From G965226155 sp965226155 (GTDB lineage Bacteria; Pseudomonadota; Gammaproteobacteria; Eutrophobiales; Eutrophobiaceae), in NCBI GenBank assembly GCA_965226155.1, contig OZ245331.1:1116001-1180000 (forward strand): a stretch of DNA of 64,000 bases. The letters run 5' to 3'. The stretch's first letter is position 1, and every line of letters starts with the position of its first letter. Shown one piece after another: positions 26,737 to 35,426 of this stretch. The position numbers and the translations under genes were made by a program. The notes under the pieces were generated by a model. That model was not told the DNA's origin and did not search any database. It saw only the letters and a list, made by a program, of their open reading frames with translations.

Positions 26737-27804
26737 CGCGGATTCAACTTTGAAGTGCAACGTTGATGTTAAAAAAGACTTCCTGTGGTGTTTTTGAATT
26801 AAGTGTTTTTCTGGGACGGTGATTGAGTTTTTTCATGACCAAGTTTAACTGCTTTTGTGTAATCGTGCTGGAGTCCATTTTCTTTGGGAAGTACTATCGA
26901 ATGAGACCATTGATATTTTCATTTAAACCCCGTTCCCAGGAGGCATAAGGATGTGCAAAATAGAACCCCGCGTTCAATTGTTGAGCAATAACCTCATGCT
27001 CAGCAAATTCTTTTCCATTATCCGAGGTGATCGTGTGAACCGACGCCTTCATATTAGACAACAATCGCACGATAGCTTGCCTGACGGCAGAGGCAGTTCG
27101 TCGTTTCACCTGTGCAATCAAGGTGTACATCGACTTGCGCTCGCTCAAGGTGACCAGCGCCTGTCGATGGCCTTTGCCGATGACGGTGTCCACTTCCCAG
27201 TCACCGATGTGTGTCTTCCTGTTCACAATGGCGGGACGCTTATCAATGCTGCCCTGATTCACCAGAACCCCACGACGTTGATAACTACCATAACGCTTCT
27301 TTCGTTTCTTCTGGCAACGCAAGTACCGGTACAGCTCACCGCCGTCTGCCTTGTCCTGGTATATGTAGTGATATATCCATTCATGACTCAGAGCGATACC
27401 TTCTCGTTTATGCAACCAGTCACTGATTTGCTCAGGACTCCATTCGTCCCGCAGCCAGACCTCTACTCGCTCCCACAAGGTCGTGGGGAGTCGCTGTTGT
27501 TGGCTGGCTTCTCGACGCGCTTGCCGGAGCAACTGAGCTTGGCGGGGTCGATAGCCTCTCAAGCCACGGTTGCGTCTGAGTTCACGGCTAATAGTAGATT
27601 TATGCACGCCTATCAAGGCGGCTATCTCCGTTTGTGTATGTCCTGCTTTCATCAGGGCGTAAATCTGGTAACGTTGATGCTCGGTAAGCTGTGTGTAGTG
27701 TCTCATCTGTGCCTCTCTTTCTTGCTGGAACGAAAGGTAAGGATGCTACCGCAACTTGCCGTTCGTGCCACCTAATTGAGTTGCACTTACAAATTGAATT
27801 CACG
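26737..27804 (-). mobile_element. IS30-family insertion sequence, copy 1
   Basis: A 1068-base element that recurs almost unchanged (about ten substitutions and one indel) at 43740-44808. Imperfect terminal inverted repeats are visible: TTCAACTTTGAAGTGCAAC at the left end against TTCAATTTGTAAGTGCAAC on the opposite strand at the right end. Both copies are bounded by CG on each side, which may be a 2-base target duplication as expected for IS30 or part of the end. It carries one minus-strand transposase gene, disabled by a stop codon. Confidence 0.9.
26744..27706 (-). pseudogene. IS30 transposase, copy 1, nonsense mutation
   Basis: A DDE transposase with an N-terminal helix-turn-helix (AALIGVHKSTISRELRRN) and the catalytic acidic residues in DWEVDTVIG, TSDNGKEF and the ERGLNENINGLIR region. 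At 26894-26896 a CAG codon, present in copy 2, has become TAG, removing the last 50 or so residues (of about 320) just after the presumed catalytic glutamate. The truncated 270-aa protein might retain the three catalytic residues, but activity is doubtful. Confidence 0.88.
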
Positions 27805-27903
27805 TAACTAGCTTATTACTGACTACAGGATTAAGTCTAGAAGGTCTACTATATCTTGTCGAATGGTTTGTAAGCAACCACTGTCAATACAGAGTGTTGA
27901 CTA

Positions 27904-28743
27904 TTAGCTCGGGGTCAGATCACGTTTAAGATTTTTTAGTGCATTTTGTTCAAGCTGTCTGATTCGCTCAGCCGACACACTAAATTTCAGGGCTAACTCT
28001 TGCAAAGTTGTTTTGTCAGAATTTAACCATCGTCGCTGGATAATTTCCTTGCTGCGATCATCAAGAGTACGTAACGTAGACACAAGCCGCACGTGGTCAA
28101 CAGCTTCAGTCTGCCTATGCTCAATTTCTTCTTCCGGGCCAGGACGTTGATCCTCAAGATACGCAGCAGGTGTGAAAGGTATATCATCATCCTCGGTCAA
28201 AGGGCTTTCAAGCGACGCGTCATAAGACGCCATTCTTTTTTCCATCTCTAGTACATCACGAGTTTGAACGCCGAGATCCTTTGCGACAGATTCAACTTCC
28301 TCGCTATTTAACCAGCCCAGTCTCTTCTTTGTTGATCTAAGGTTGAAAAAGAGTTTTCGTTGAGCCTTGGTAGTGGCTATTTTGACAATTCGCCAGTTAC
28401 GCAAGATATACTCGTGCATCTCTGCTCTGATCCAGTGGACAGCATAAGAAACCAGTCTTACCCCATAATCAGGATCAAATCGTTTAACTGCTTTCATTAA
28501 GCCGATATTTCCTTCCTGTATCAGATCCGCCTGTGGTAGTCCGTAGCCACTGTACCCGCGAGCCACCTTGACCACGAAACGCAGATGAGACAAAACAAGC
28601 TGACGAGCCGCCTCCAGGTCACCTTCATCCCGAAATCGTCTGGTCAATTCCTGTTCCTGCTCAGCAGGGATCATGGGAATAGAGTTAACCCCTTGTATAT
28701 AGGCTTCAAGTGAGCCGCTGGGTAAAGCTAGTTGTAAGTCCAT
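27904..28743 (-). CDS. rpoH: RNA polymerase sigma-32 (heat-shock sigma factor)
   Basis: A 279-aa sigma-70-family protein with region 2 (LVLSHLRFVVKVARGY, the DLIQEGNIGLMKAV core-binding motif and YAVHWIRAEMHEYILRNW), the RpoH box QRKLFFNLR, and region 4 ending in an FSVSAERIRQLE helix-turn-helix. Length matches E. coli RpoH (284 aa). It directs transcription of chaperone and protease genes. It lies downstream of ftsY-ftsE-ftsX as in other gammaproteobacteria. A 112-base gap upstream holds a CIRCE operator and a sigma-E-like promoter. Confidence 0.96.
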   Translation of the reverse strand: MDLQLALPSGSLEAYIQGVNSIPMIPAEQEQELTRRFRDEGDLEAARQLVLSHLRFVVKVARGYSGYGLPQADLIQEGNIGLMKAVKRFDPDYGVRLVSYAVHWIRAEMHEYILRNWRIVKIATTKAQRKLFFNLRSTKKRLGWLNSEEVESVAKDLGVQTRDVLEMEKRMASYDASLESPLTEDDDIPFTPAAYLEDQRPGPEEEIEHRQTEAVDHVRLVSTLRTLDDRSKEIIQRRWLNSDKTTLQELALKFSVSAERIRQLEQNALKNLKRDLTPS

Positions 28744-28779
28744 GATAGTAATCCGGTTGTTTGATTTATATTGTTAATA

Positions 28780-28806
28780 TTAGCACTCAACGAGTTAGAG
28801 TGCTAA
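28780..28806. promoter_or_regulatory. Perfect CIRCE element (HrcA operator) upstream of rpoH
   Basis: TTAGCACTC at 28780-28788, nine spacer bases, then GAGTGCTAA at 28798-28806 is an exact match to the CIRCE consensus TTAGCACTC-N9-GAGTGCTAA, bound by the heat-shock repressor HrcA. It lies 37 bases upstream of the rpoH start codon. CIRCE normally fronts groESL, dnaK or hrcA operons; its position here implies HrcA control of the sigma-32 gene. The match is directly visible; binding is inferred. Confidence 0.9.
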
Positions 28807-28821
28807 TAAAAAATTGAGTTC
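28795..28821 (-). promoter_or_regulatory. Sigma-E-like promoter for rpoH, overlapping the CIRCE element
   Basis: On the minus strand GAACTC (28821-28816), a 16-base spacer and TCTAA (28799-28795) resemble the sigma-E promoter pattern GAACTT-N16-TCTGA seen at one rpoH promoter of E. coli. The -10 element falls within the right half and spacer of CIRCE and transcription would start inside it, so HrcA binding would block this promoter. Assigned by pattern only. Confidence 0.5.
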
Positions 28822-28855
28822 CCTATGTCCAGGTTATTAATTAAATAACAATAAC

Positions 28856-29821
28856 TTACATAGGTTCAACTTCACGTAGGTGTCGTTGGACTGCTAACCA
28901 GGAGCCAAACAGGCCTAATCCACCCCCGCAGGTCATGAGAATACCCATTTCTCGCAAGCCTAGACCGGTCAGGGAAAAATCGCTGTTATAAAGAGTTGCC
29001 AGCTGACTGATAGGCCCGTGCATGATCATGATGGAGGTAATCAATATCAACCATGCAAAGATACTCCCAGTGAGACCATATAGTAATCCGGTATACAGAA
29101 ATGGCCGTTGGATAAAAGAATTTGTAGCGCCGAATAATTTATTTATTTCAATTTCTGTACGCTTGTTAGTTATAGAGAGCCTAATTGTGTTGCCAATAAT
29201 AAGCACTACAGCAATAGACAATACACAGGCGAGTATAATGACAGACCTTTGTAATATTTTGAGTATTACTAATAATCGACTGACCCATTGACCATCAAAC
29301 TGAGCAGATTCCACTTCCTCTAAACCGCTTAAATAATTAATTAAGATATCGCCCTGTTGTGTTGATAGTGCATCTGCACGAGGTTGTATTAGTAACAATG
29401 ATGGCAGTGGATTTTCTTCAAGTGCATCGAGTGCTTCTGCGAAACCAGAAAGTTGCTTAAATTCTTCCAGAGCTTGATCTTTTGTAATTATACGAGTGGT
29501 ATCTATCATTTCATGCTCGGATAATTTTTTAATTAGTGAGTTAGCTTGATCACTATTTACGTCTGAATGTAGGTATAGAGTGATTTGAATCGTCCCTTCC
29601 CAGCCTTCCATTACTAGTTGAGCATTGTCGAGCATGAGATAAAATCCTGTTGGTAGAGCCAGAGATATACCGATTACGGCTATTGAAAAAAGACTGCCGA
29701 CAGGATTTTTTGATAACTGACCAAGACTAGCCAAAAATGATCGGACATGATGTGATATCCATATTCTAATAAACATTCCAGCGCTGGAACTGTTTTTCTT
29801 TGTTGTTCGTTGCTTATTCAT
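28856..29821 (-). CDS. ftsX: Cell division protein FtsX
   Basis: A 321-aa membrane protein of the divisome ABC complex FtsEX, with a cytoplasmic N-terminus, one helix (about residues 45-65), a large periplasmic domain, and three C-terminal helices, with the NTIRLSI and EIEINKLFGAT coupling segment between them. FtsEX activates peptidoglycan hydrolases at the septum through EnvC-type partners. Its start overlaps the end of ftsE by one base. Downstream lies rpoH. Confidence 0.94.
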   Translation of the reverse strand: MNKQRTTKKNSSSAGMFIRIWISHHVRSFLASLGQLSKNPVGSLFSIAVIGISLALPTGFYLMLDNAQLVMEGWEGTIQITLYLHSDVNSDQANSLIKKLSEHEMIDTTRIITKDQALEEFKQLSGFAEALDALEENPLPSLLLIQPRADALSTQQGDILINYLSGLEEVESAQFDGQWVSRLLVILKILQRSVIILACVLSIAVVLIIGNTIRLSITNKRTEIEINKLFGATNSFIQRPFLYTGLLYGLTGSIFAWLILITSIMIMHGPISQLATLYNSDFSLTGLGLREMGILMTCGGGLGLFGSWLAVQRHLREVEPM

Positions 29822-30495
29822 TAATCTGTACTGTCTTCAGTGCTGGTCAAGATTCTGCCGTTTTTTAGTGTGATTATCGGCTTTTTCATTTTTCTGATCA
29901 TTTCGAGATCATGGCTTGCGACTAATACCGTTACACCTACCTGGTTGAATTGTTCGAACAGTTTCATGCTTTCCCAAGACAGTGCGGGATCTAGATTTCC
30001 GGTTGGTTCGTCAGCTAACAGAAGCGGAGGCCGGTGAACAACCGCCCTGGCTATCCCCACTCTCTGTTGTTCTCCACCAGACAAAGATAAGGGGTAGGAT
30101 TTTTCGTTGGGCAGTAGCCCCACTTTGTCGAGTGCTGCATGGACACGTTTGCGAGCTTCCTGGTAGGAACAGTCTGCAACCACCATAGGTAAAGCAACGT
30201 TATCGAATACAGTTCTATCATTTAATAGTCTGTGGTCTTGAAACATGAATCCGATATTTCTTCGAAAAAGTGGGATGCGATTTCCTCTCACTCGCTCTAG
30301 GTTCTGGCTGTTGACAATTATTTGTCCTCTGGTGTGGCGTTCGATTAGAGCTATCAATCGCAACAGAGTTGTTTTGCCCGCACCAGATCGCCCAGTGACA
30401 TAAACCATAGCTCCTTGTTCAATTTCAAGGTTCATTCTTTCTAGCGCTTCTTTCCCTGTTCGATAGCGCATATGGACATCTGTAAAACGGATCAT
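29821..30495 (-). CDS. ftsE: Cell division ATP-binding protein FtsE
   Basis: A 224-aa ABC ATPase with Walker A GRSGAGKTT (residues 35-43), signature LSGGEQQRVGIARA, Walker B LLLADEPTGNLD and the H-loop in VASHDLEM. Length and motifs are those of FtsE. It pairs with the adjacent ftsX and is preceded by ftsY with a 4-base overlap, the conserved ftsYEX arrangement. Confidence 0.96.
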   Translation of the reverse strand: MIRFTDVHMRYRTGKEALERMNLEIEQGAMVYVTGRSGAGKTTLLRLIALIERHTRGQIIVNSQNLERVRGNRIPLFRRNIGFMFQDHRLLNDRTVFDNVALPMVVADCSYQEARKRVHAALDKVGLLPNEKSYPLSLSGGEQQRVGIARAVVHRPPLLLADEPTGNLDPALSWESMKLFEQFNQVGVTVLVASHDLEMIRKMKKPIITLKNGRILTSTEDSTD

Positions 30496-31451
30496 AATTC
30501 TCTACCCAGCAATGCATTGACAAAAGGCTTAGCTTTAAACGGATTCAGATCAGTCATCTGTTCTCCTGCCGCAATATATCGTATTGGGATGCCAAGTTTG
30601 GCAGCCAACGAAAATATTATGCCTCCTTTGGCGCTACCGTCTAATTTAGTAAGGACGATACCTGTAATACCTATCGCATCATGGAATTGAATTGCTTGGG
30701 TTAGGGCGTTTTGACCGCTACTCGAGTCGAGTGTCAACATGACTTCTACTGGCATCTCCGGGTCAAACTTGGTCATGGTACGGCGTATTTTTTTAAGTTC
30801 TTCCATTAGGTTGCTTTTATTGTGAAGCCGGCCCGCCGTATCAGCAATAAGGATGTCAGTATTATTTTTGGTGGCAACTTGGAGTCCGTCAAAAATGACT
30901 GCAGCTACATCACTCCCCTGTGGATGTGAAATTACGGGTATCTTGTTTTTCTCTCCCCATGCATTTAATTGCTCAATTGCTGCTGCACGGAAAGTATCTC
31001 CCGCGGCAAGCACCACATTCATGCCATTGTCGTTAAAGAGATTAGCCAATTTTCCTATCGTAGTCGTTTTTCCTGCTCCATTTACACCTACCATGAGAAT
31101 AGTGAAGGGTTTGGGTGAGTGGGGGAATACTAATGGACATTCAACGGGCTCAAGCATGGCGACCATCTGTTTATGCAGAATCTCGAATACTTGGTCAGCA
31201 GAGCTGACCGGATTAGTTTTAATTGCTTTTTGCAATGCTTCAATTAATTGAAGTGTTGAATCAACTCCTACGTCAGCTAGTAGTAGTCTTGCTTCTATTT
31301 CTTCCAGCAGTTCATGATCTAGCTTATGGCTTTGGTTGATTAAACTGCCGAGATCCTTAAATAACCCATTCCGTGTTTTCGCCAGCCCCTGCTGCAGACG
31401 TTGCCAGAAACTAGGTCTGCTATCTTCATTGCGATTTTTATCTGCAAACAT
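30492..31451 (-). CDS. ftsY: Signal recognition particle receptor FtsY
   Basis: A 319-aa SRP GTPase that docks ribosome-SRP complexes to the membrane for co-translational insertion. The NG domain is complete: P-loop GVNGAGKTTT, the GDTFRAAA motif, DTAGR, TKLDGSAKGG and the C-terminal GEQMTDLNPF. The acidic A domain found in E. coli FtsY is nearly absent, as in many other bacteria. ATG at 31451 is preferred to an upstream in-frame TTG at 31469. Confidence 0.95.
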   Translation of the reverse strand: MFADKNRNEDSRPSFWQRLQQGLAKTRNGLFKDLGSLINQSHKLDHELLEEIEARLLLADVGVDSTLQLIEALQKAIKTNPVSSADQVFEILHKQMVAMLEPVECPLVFPHSPKPFTILMVGVNGAGKTTTIGKLANLFNDNGMNVVLAAGDTFRAAAIEQLNAWGEKNKIPVISHPQGSDVAAVIFDGLQVATKNNTDILIADTAGRLHNKSNLMEELKKIRRTMTKFDPEMPVEVMLTLDSSSGQNALTQAIQFHDAIGITGIVLTKLDGSAKGGIIFSLAAKLGIPIRYIAAGEQMTDLNPFKAKPFVNALLGREL

Positions 31452-31561
31452 AACACCGGTCAATATCAAGCTGTAGTTAATACTATCGTATCATTAACTC
31501 GGTAATTACTGCTAAAATGCTCATAATTGAATTGATTTTAATAAATCACGGAGATCTTTTT

Positions 31562-32905
31562 TTGAAAAATGTAATGGTGTTGTTGATTCTGTGTCTTACC
31601 ATCACCCCGGCTAGTGCAGAAGTTCATGAATATGTGCTAGATAACGATCTCAAGCTATTGGTCAAGGAAGATCATCGCGCACCGGTAGTTGTATCCCAAG
31701 TGTGGTACAAAGTCGGATCTAGTTACGAATACGACGGTATCACCGGAATTTCACATGCCCTAGAACATATGATGTTCAAGGGCACAAAAAAGCATGGTGA
31801 AGGTGAATTTTCTAGAATCATCGCTGAGAATGGCGGTAATGAAAATGCATTTACCGGCGCTGATTATACTGCCTACTTTCAAACTCTCGAAAAATCCCGC
31901 TTACCCATCAGTTTAGAGCTTGAAGCTGATCGTATGAGAAACTTAGTCTTGTATAAGGAAGCCTTTAGTAAAGAAATCCAGGTAGTAATGGAAGAACGAC
32001 GTTTGCGTACTGAGGACAATCCCAATTCATATCTTTATGAGACTGCCAAAGCCACCGCCTATCTAACCAGCCCCTATCGACAACCTATTATAGGTTGGAT
32101 GGCTGATTTACAAAACATGAAAGTTGAGCAGCTAAGGGATTGGTATAAACTTTGGTACGCGCCTAATAATGCAACAGTCGTTGTTGTCGGCGATGTTGTT
32201 CCAGGCGATGTATACAAACTCACAAAGAAATTTTATGGCAATCTAAAACCCGAAAGCATTAAACCTCCGGCGGACAGACCTGAAGTGATGCAAGCCGGAA
32301 TGAAACGGATTACAGTAAAACGTCCTGCAGAAGTTCCCCAATTATTGCTTGCCTATAAAGTTCCTGGTTTACAATCCACAATAGGCACATCCGATATAGA
32401 TTTATGGGAACCTTATGCGTTGGAGGTTTTGTCAGGAATTTTAAGTGGCGGTAGCAGTGCTCGTTTTGAATCAAGATTAGTACGCGGCTTAGAAGTCGCT
32501 ACCACGGTTTATGGTAGTTACACAATGTCAGGCAGGTTGGATGGATTGTTTACCATTACTGGAGTACCGGCACAGGGTAAATCAGTAGCTGAGCTGGAGT
32601 CAGCAATTAAAGCGGAGGTGGCAGAGCTCCAACAAAAAGATATCAGCGATGGAGAATTACAGAGAGTAAAGGCGCAGGTTGTTTCCAGTGATGTCTATCA
32701 GAAAGATTCTGCTTTTTTTCAAGCCATGATTCTGGGCATGTATGAAACTGTTGGCCTTGGTTGGCGAGTTGCCGAAGAGTATGTTGAGCGGGTTCAGGAG
32801 ATCAGCGCAGAGCAGGTGAAAAGAGTTGCTCGGAAATATTTAAATGATGACAGGCTTACTGTTGCTGCGCTAGAGCCTGTTGCCACATCAGGCAAGATGG
32901 ATTAA
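31562..32905 (+). CDS. M16-family zinc metallopeptidase (active subunit), periplasmic
   Basis: A pitrilysin/processing-peptidase-type protein of about 447 aa with an N-terminal signal peptide and the inverted zinc motif HxxEH (HALEH, about residue 72 of the mature start used), with the distal Glu in the following EERRL region. TTG at 31562 has a GGAG Shine-Dalgarno 8 bases upstream; an ATG at 31574 is the alternative, while an upstream ATG at 31517 would spoil the signal peptide. It is paired with a second M16 gene; in such pairs one subunit carries the zinc site and the other supports substrate binding. Confidence 0.88.
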   Translation: MKNVMVLLILCLTITPASAEVHEYVLDNDLKLLVKEDHRAPVVVSQVWYKVGSSYEYDGITGISHALEHMMFKGTKKHGEGEFSRIIAENGGNENAFTGADYTAYFQTLEKSRLPISLELEADRMRNLVLYKEAFSKEIQVVMEERRLRTEDNPNSYLYETAKATAYLTSPYRQPIIGWMADLQNMKVEQLRDWYKLWYAPNNATVVVVGDVVPGDVYKLTKKFYGNLKPESIKPPADRPEVMQAGMKRITVKRPAEVPQLLLAYKVPGLQSTIGTSDIDLWEPYALEVLSGILSGGSSARFESRLVRGLEVATTVYGSYTMSGRLDGLFTITGVPAQGKSVAELESAIKAEVAELQQKDISDGELQRVKAQVVSSDVYQKDSAFFQAMILGMYETVGLGWRVAEEYVERVQEISAEQVKRVARKYLNDDRLTVAALEPVATSGKMD

Positions 32906-32927
32906 ATAAATTGTTTGCTTGGTAATC

Positions 32928-34259
32928 ATGAAGGAAATAATGCACATAGGTTTGTTGTTATTGATAACGATGTCGGTGCCGGGGTTCGCGGCGCCTGAAA
33001 TCATAAACTGGAAAACATCAAGCGGAACGAATGTTTATTTTGTTGAAACGCATAATCTGCCAATAGTTGACGTACAAGTGGTATTCGATGCTGGCAGTGT
33101 CAGAGACCCGGGTGATAAACGAGGGCTATCATTGTTGGTCAATAGTTTGCTTGAGCTGAGTGCAGATGGATTGAATGCAGACCAGATAAGTTTTGAATTT
33201 GAGCGATTGGGTGCGGAATATAGCGGGCAATCAGGTTATGATTCTGCATCAGTCTCGCTTCGCAGTCTTTCAAATCAATCAAAATTAGCAAAGGCAGTTG
33301 AGATGTTGCGCAAAGTTTTAGCGTTTCCAGAATTTCAACATAAAGATTTTGAAAGGCAACGTAACAATTTATTAGTGAGTATTCAAAGAAAGCATCAATC
33401 ACCAAGATCAATTGCAAAGGAACGCTTCGATCAAGAAATATATCAAGGTCATCCTTATGGATATGCAAATGAAGGGTCGGCAGAGACACTAGCGCAAATT
33501 ACCCGGAAGGATCTCCTCAATTTCCACAAGCGATTTTATACGACAATGAATGCCATGATTTCAATAGTAGGCGATATTGAAAGAAAAAGTGCTGAAAAAC
33601 TTGCTGAAGAACTACTTAAGTCGTTATCTGAAGGTCAGGCAAATAAAACAATTGCTGTCGTTCAAGACCTAGAACGAGGGAAGATCATCAAAATACCGCA
33701 TCCCTCTACACAGGTTCATATACTCACTGGGCAGCCAGGAATAAAATACGGAGACCCAGACTATTTCCCGCTATATGTTGGAAACCATATTCTAGGTGGC
33801 GGCGGAATGATGTCACGCTTGTATGAAGAAGTCAGGGAAAAGCGAGGTCTGTCGTACAGCGTTAGCAGTTATTTTTCCCCAAGACGCGTTGCTGGTCCGT
33901 TTATGGCAAGTGCACAGACTCGCGAAGATCAGGCTGATCAGGCGTTAGCAGTACTTATGGTAACGATCACGGAATTTCGTGACAACGGGCCAAGCAAGGC
34001 AGAATTAGCTGCAGCAAAAAAAAATATAACGGGTAGTTTTCCTTTACGTACTGACAGCAACAGAGAAACTTCCAGATATATTTCGGTTATCGGTTTTTAC
34101 GGATTACCGATTGATTATCTGGATACATTCAGCGCAAAAGTAGAGGCTGTTACGGTAGAAGATATAAAAGCATCATTTCAGAATCGGATGGATGTTGATC
34201 GATTCATTACTGTCATGGCCGGTCCGGTCGACGCAGATCAAGGCGGGACAGCAAACTGA
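32928..34259 (+). CDS. M16-family peptidase-like protein (inactive partner)
   Basis: A 443-aa exported M16 homologue lacking the HxxEH zinc motif: the corresponding site reads SLLVNSLLEL. It keeps the GGGGMMSRLYEEVREKRGLSYSV motif in the C-terminal half, typical of non-catalytic M16 partners that shape the active chamber. Start ATG 32928 is preferred over TTG 32919. It follows the active gene after 22 bases and precedes rsmD, an order seen in other gammaproteobacteria. Confidence 0.87.
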   Translation: MKEIMHIGLLLLITMSVPGFAAPEIINWKTSSGTNVYFVETHNLPIVDVQVVFDAGSVRDPGDKRGLSLLVNSLLELSADGLNADQISFEFERLGAEYSGQSGYDSASVSLRSLSNQSKLAKAVEMLRKVLAFPEFQHKDFERQRNNLLVSIQRKHQSPRSIAKERFDQEIYQGHPYGYANEGSAETLAQITRKDLLNFHKRFYTTMNAMISIVGDIERKSAEKLAEELLKSLSEGQANKTIAVVQDLERGKIIKIPHPSTQVHILTGQPGIKYGDPDYFPLYVGNHILGGGGMMSRLYEEVREKRGLSYSVSSYFSPRRVAGPFMASAQTREDQADQALAVLMVTITEFRDNGPSKAELAAAKKNITGSFPLRTDSNRETSRYISVIGFYGLPIDYLDTFSAKVEAVTVEDIKASFQNRMDVDRFITVMAGPVDADQGGTAN

Positions 34260-34825
34260 TACGAGTCGCAGGGAAGCAAGGTAAACTGCGCATTATTGGT
34301 GGGATATGGCGCGGGAGAAAATTACATATTGCGGATGTTCCAGAGCTCAGACCTACACCAGACCGGGTGAGAGAGACCCTTTTTAATTGGTTGCAACCTT
34401 ATATTGAAGGTGCGAAGTGCTTAGATTTATTCGCGGGGACCGGTGCGCTAGGTTTTGAAGCCTTGTCACAAGGCGCAGCGGAGGTCACTATGATTGATGT
34501 ACACAAGGGTATTACTGAATCACTCCGACTGCATGCCAAGACACTCGGCGCAGAAAGTCTCGAGATAATATATGCAGATGCGCTACCATGGTTGGAACTT
34601 CACAGTAATGTGTACGATCTCGTTTTTCTGGATCCGCCATTCTCACAGAATTTGTTAGGAAAAGTTACAAGTCAGCTAATAGACACGGGGCACCTTCAAA
34701 AGGGCTCTATAATATATATAGAAAGTGATGACAATTTTGAATATAAAGGACTACCTTTAAGAATGTTGAAAAAAAGCAGGGCGAGCAATGTTAAATACAT
34801 GTTACTTGAATATCTTGAGAATTAG
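34259..34825 (+). CDS. rsmD: 16S rRNA (guanine966-N2)-methyltransferase, no standard start codon
   Basis: Methylates G966 of 16S rRNA. The frame encodes the family N-terminus KLRIIGGIWRGRKL, the PTPDRVRETLFNWL motif, a SAM-binding DLFAGTGALGFEA loop and the catalytic DPPF. Conservation begins well before GTG 34367. From the in-frame stop at 34196-34198 up to 34367 there is no ATG, GTG or TTG; ATA at 34259 (giving 188 aa) overlaps the previous stop as TGATA and looks like an ATG changed to ATA. CTG at 34256 is an alternative. Expression may be reduced. Confidence 0.85.
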   Translation: MRVAGKQGKLRIIGGIWRGRKLHIADVPELRPTPDRVRETLFNWLQPYIEGAKCLDLFAGTGALGFEALSQGAAEVTMIDVHKGITESLRLHAKTLGAESLEIIYADALPWLELHSNVYDLVFLDPPFSQNLLGKVTSQLIDTGHLQKGSIIYIESDDNFEYKGLPLRMLKKSRASNVKYMLLEYLEN

Positions 34826-34831
34826 TAATCA

Positions 34832-35314
34832 ATGAAAACGACTGCAATTTACCCCGGAACATTTGATCCAATAACGCACGGCCATACTGATATTACAATA
34901 AGGGCAACGCAATTATTTGAAAAAATAATTATTGCGGTGGCGGAAAGTACAATTAAAAAAACAGCATTCAGTATTGAAGAACGTGTTGAGATGGCAAAAA
35001 AAGTGTTGGTCGGTTATGAAAATGTTGAGGTCTGCTCTTTCAATGAATTAGTGACTGCTTTTGCCAGAAAACAGAAAGCAACAGTTATTATTCGTGGTCT
35101 GCGGGCTGTGTCTGATTTTGAATATGAATTTCAAATGGCCAGTATGAATCGCCAGTTGAGCGAGCAGATTGAAACCGTTTTTCTGACGCCTTCAGAACAT
35201 CTTGGATATATTTCATCGGGACTGGTTCGTGAAGTGGCTTCTCTGGGAGGAGACGTGAGTAAGTTCGTTCATGAGGACGTCATGAACGCACTACAAAAGA
35301 GAATGGCAAAATAA
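34832..35314 (+). CDS. coaD: Phosphopantetheine adenylyltransferase
   Basis: Catalyses the penultimate step of coenzyme A synthesis. The 160-aa product has the nucleotidyltransferase motif YPGTFDPITHGHTDI with the HxGH signature, the IIRGLRAVSDFEYEFQMA segment and the C-terminal ISSGLVREVASLGGDV motif. It is 6 bases after rsmD, the standard rsmD-coaD pair. Confidence 0.96.
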   Translation: MKTTAIYPGTFDPITHGHTDITIRATQLFEKIIIAVAESTIKKTAFSIEERVEMAKKVLVGYENVEVCSFNELVTAFARKQKATVIIRGLRAVSDFEYEFQMASMNRQLSEQIETVFLTPSEHLGYISSGLVREVASLGGDVSKFVHEDVMNALQKRMAK

Positions 35315-35426
35315 CTCTTACCTATCTTGAGCAGGCTATAAAACTAGCCATTAGTAAAATTTCTGAATATCACTGTCAACAGATTAAATCAAAATGTATC
35401 TCTAAAAAATTACTTCGAATGTAATT

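Noticed and set aside
26951..27775. 274-codon plus-strand ORF opposite the IS30 transposase
   Set aside because: It is antisense to the transposase over its whole length and a similar open frame appears in copy 2; explained by codon composition of the real gene.
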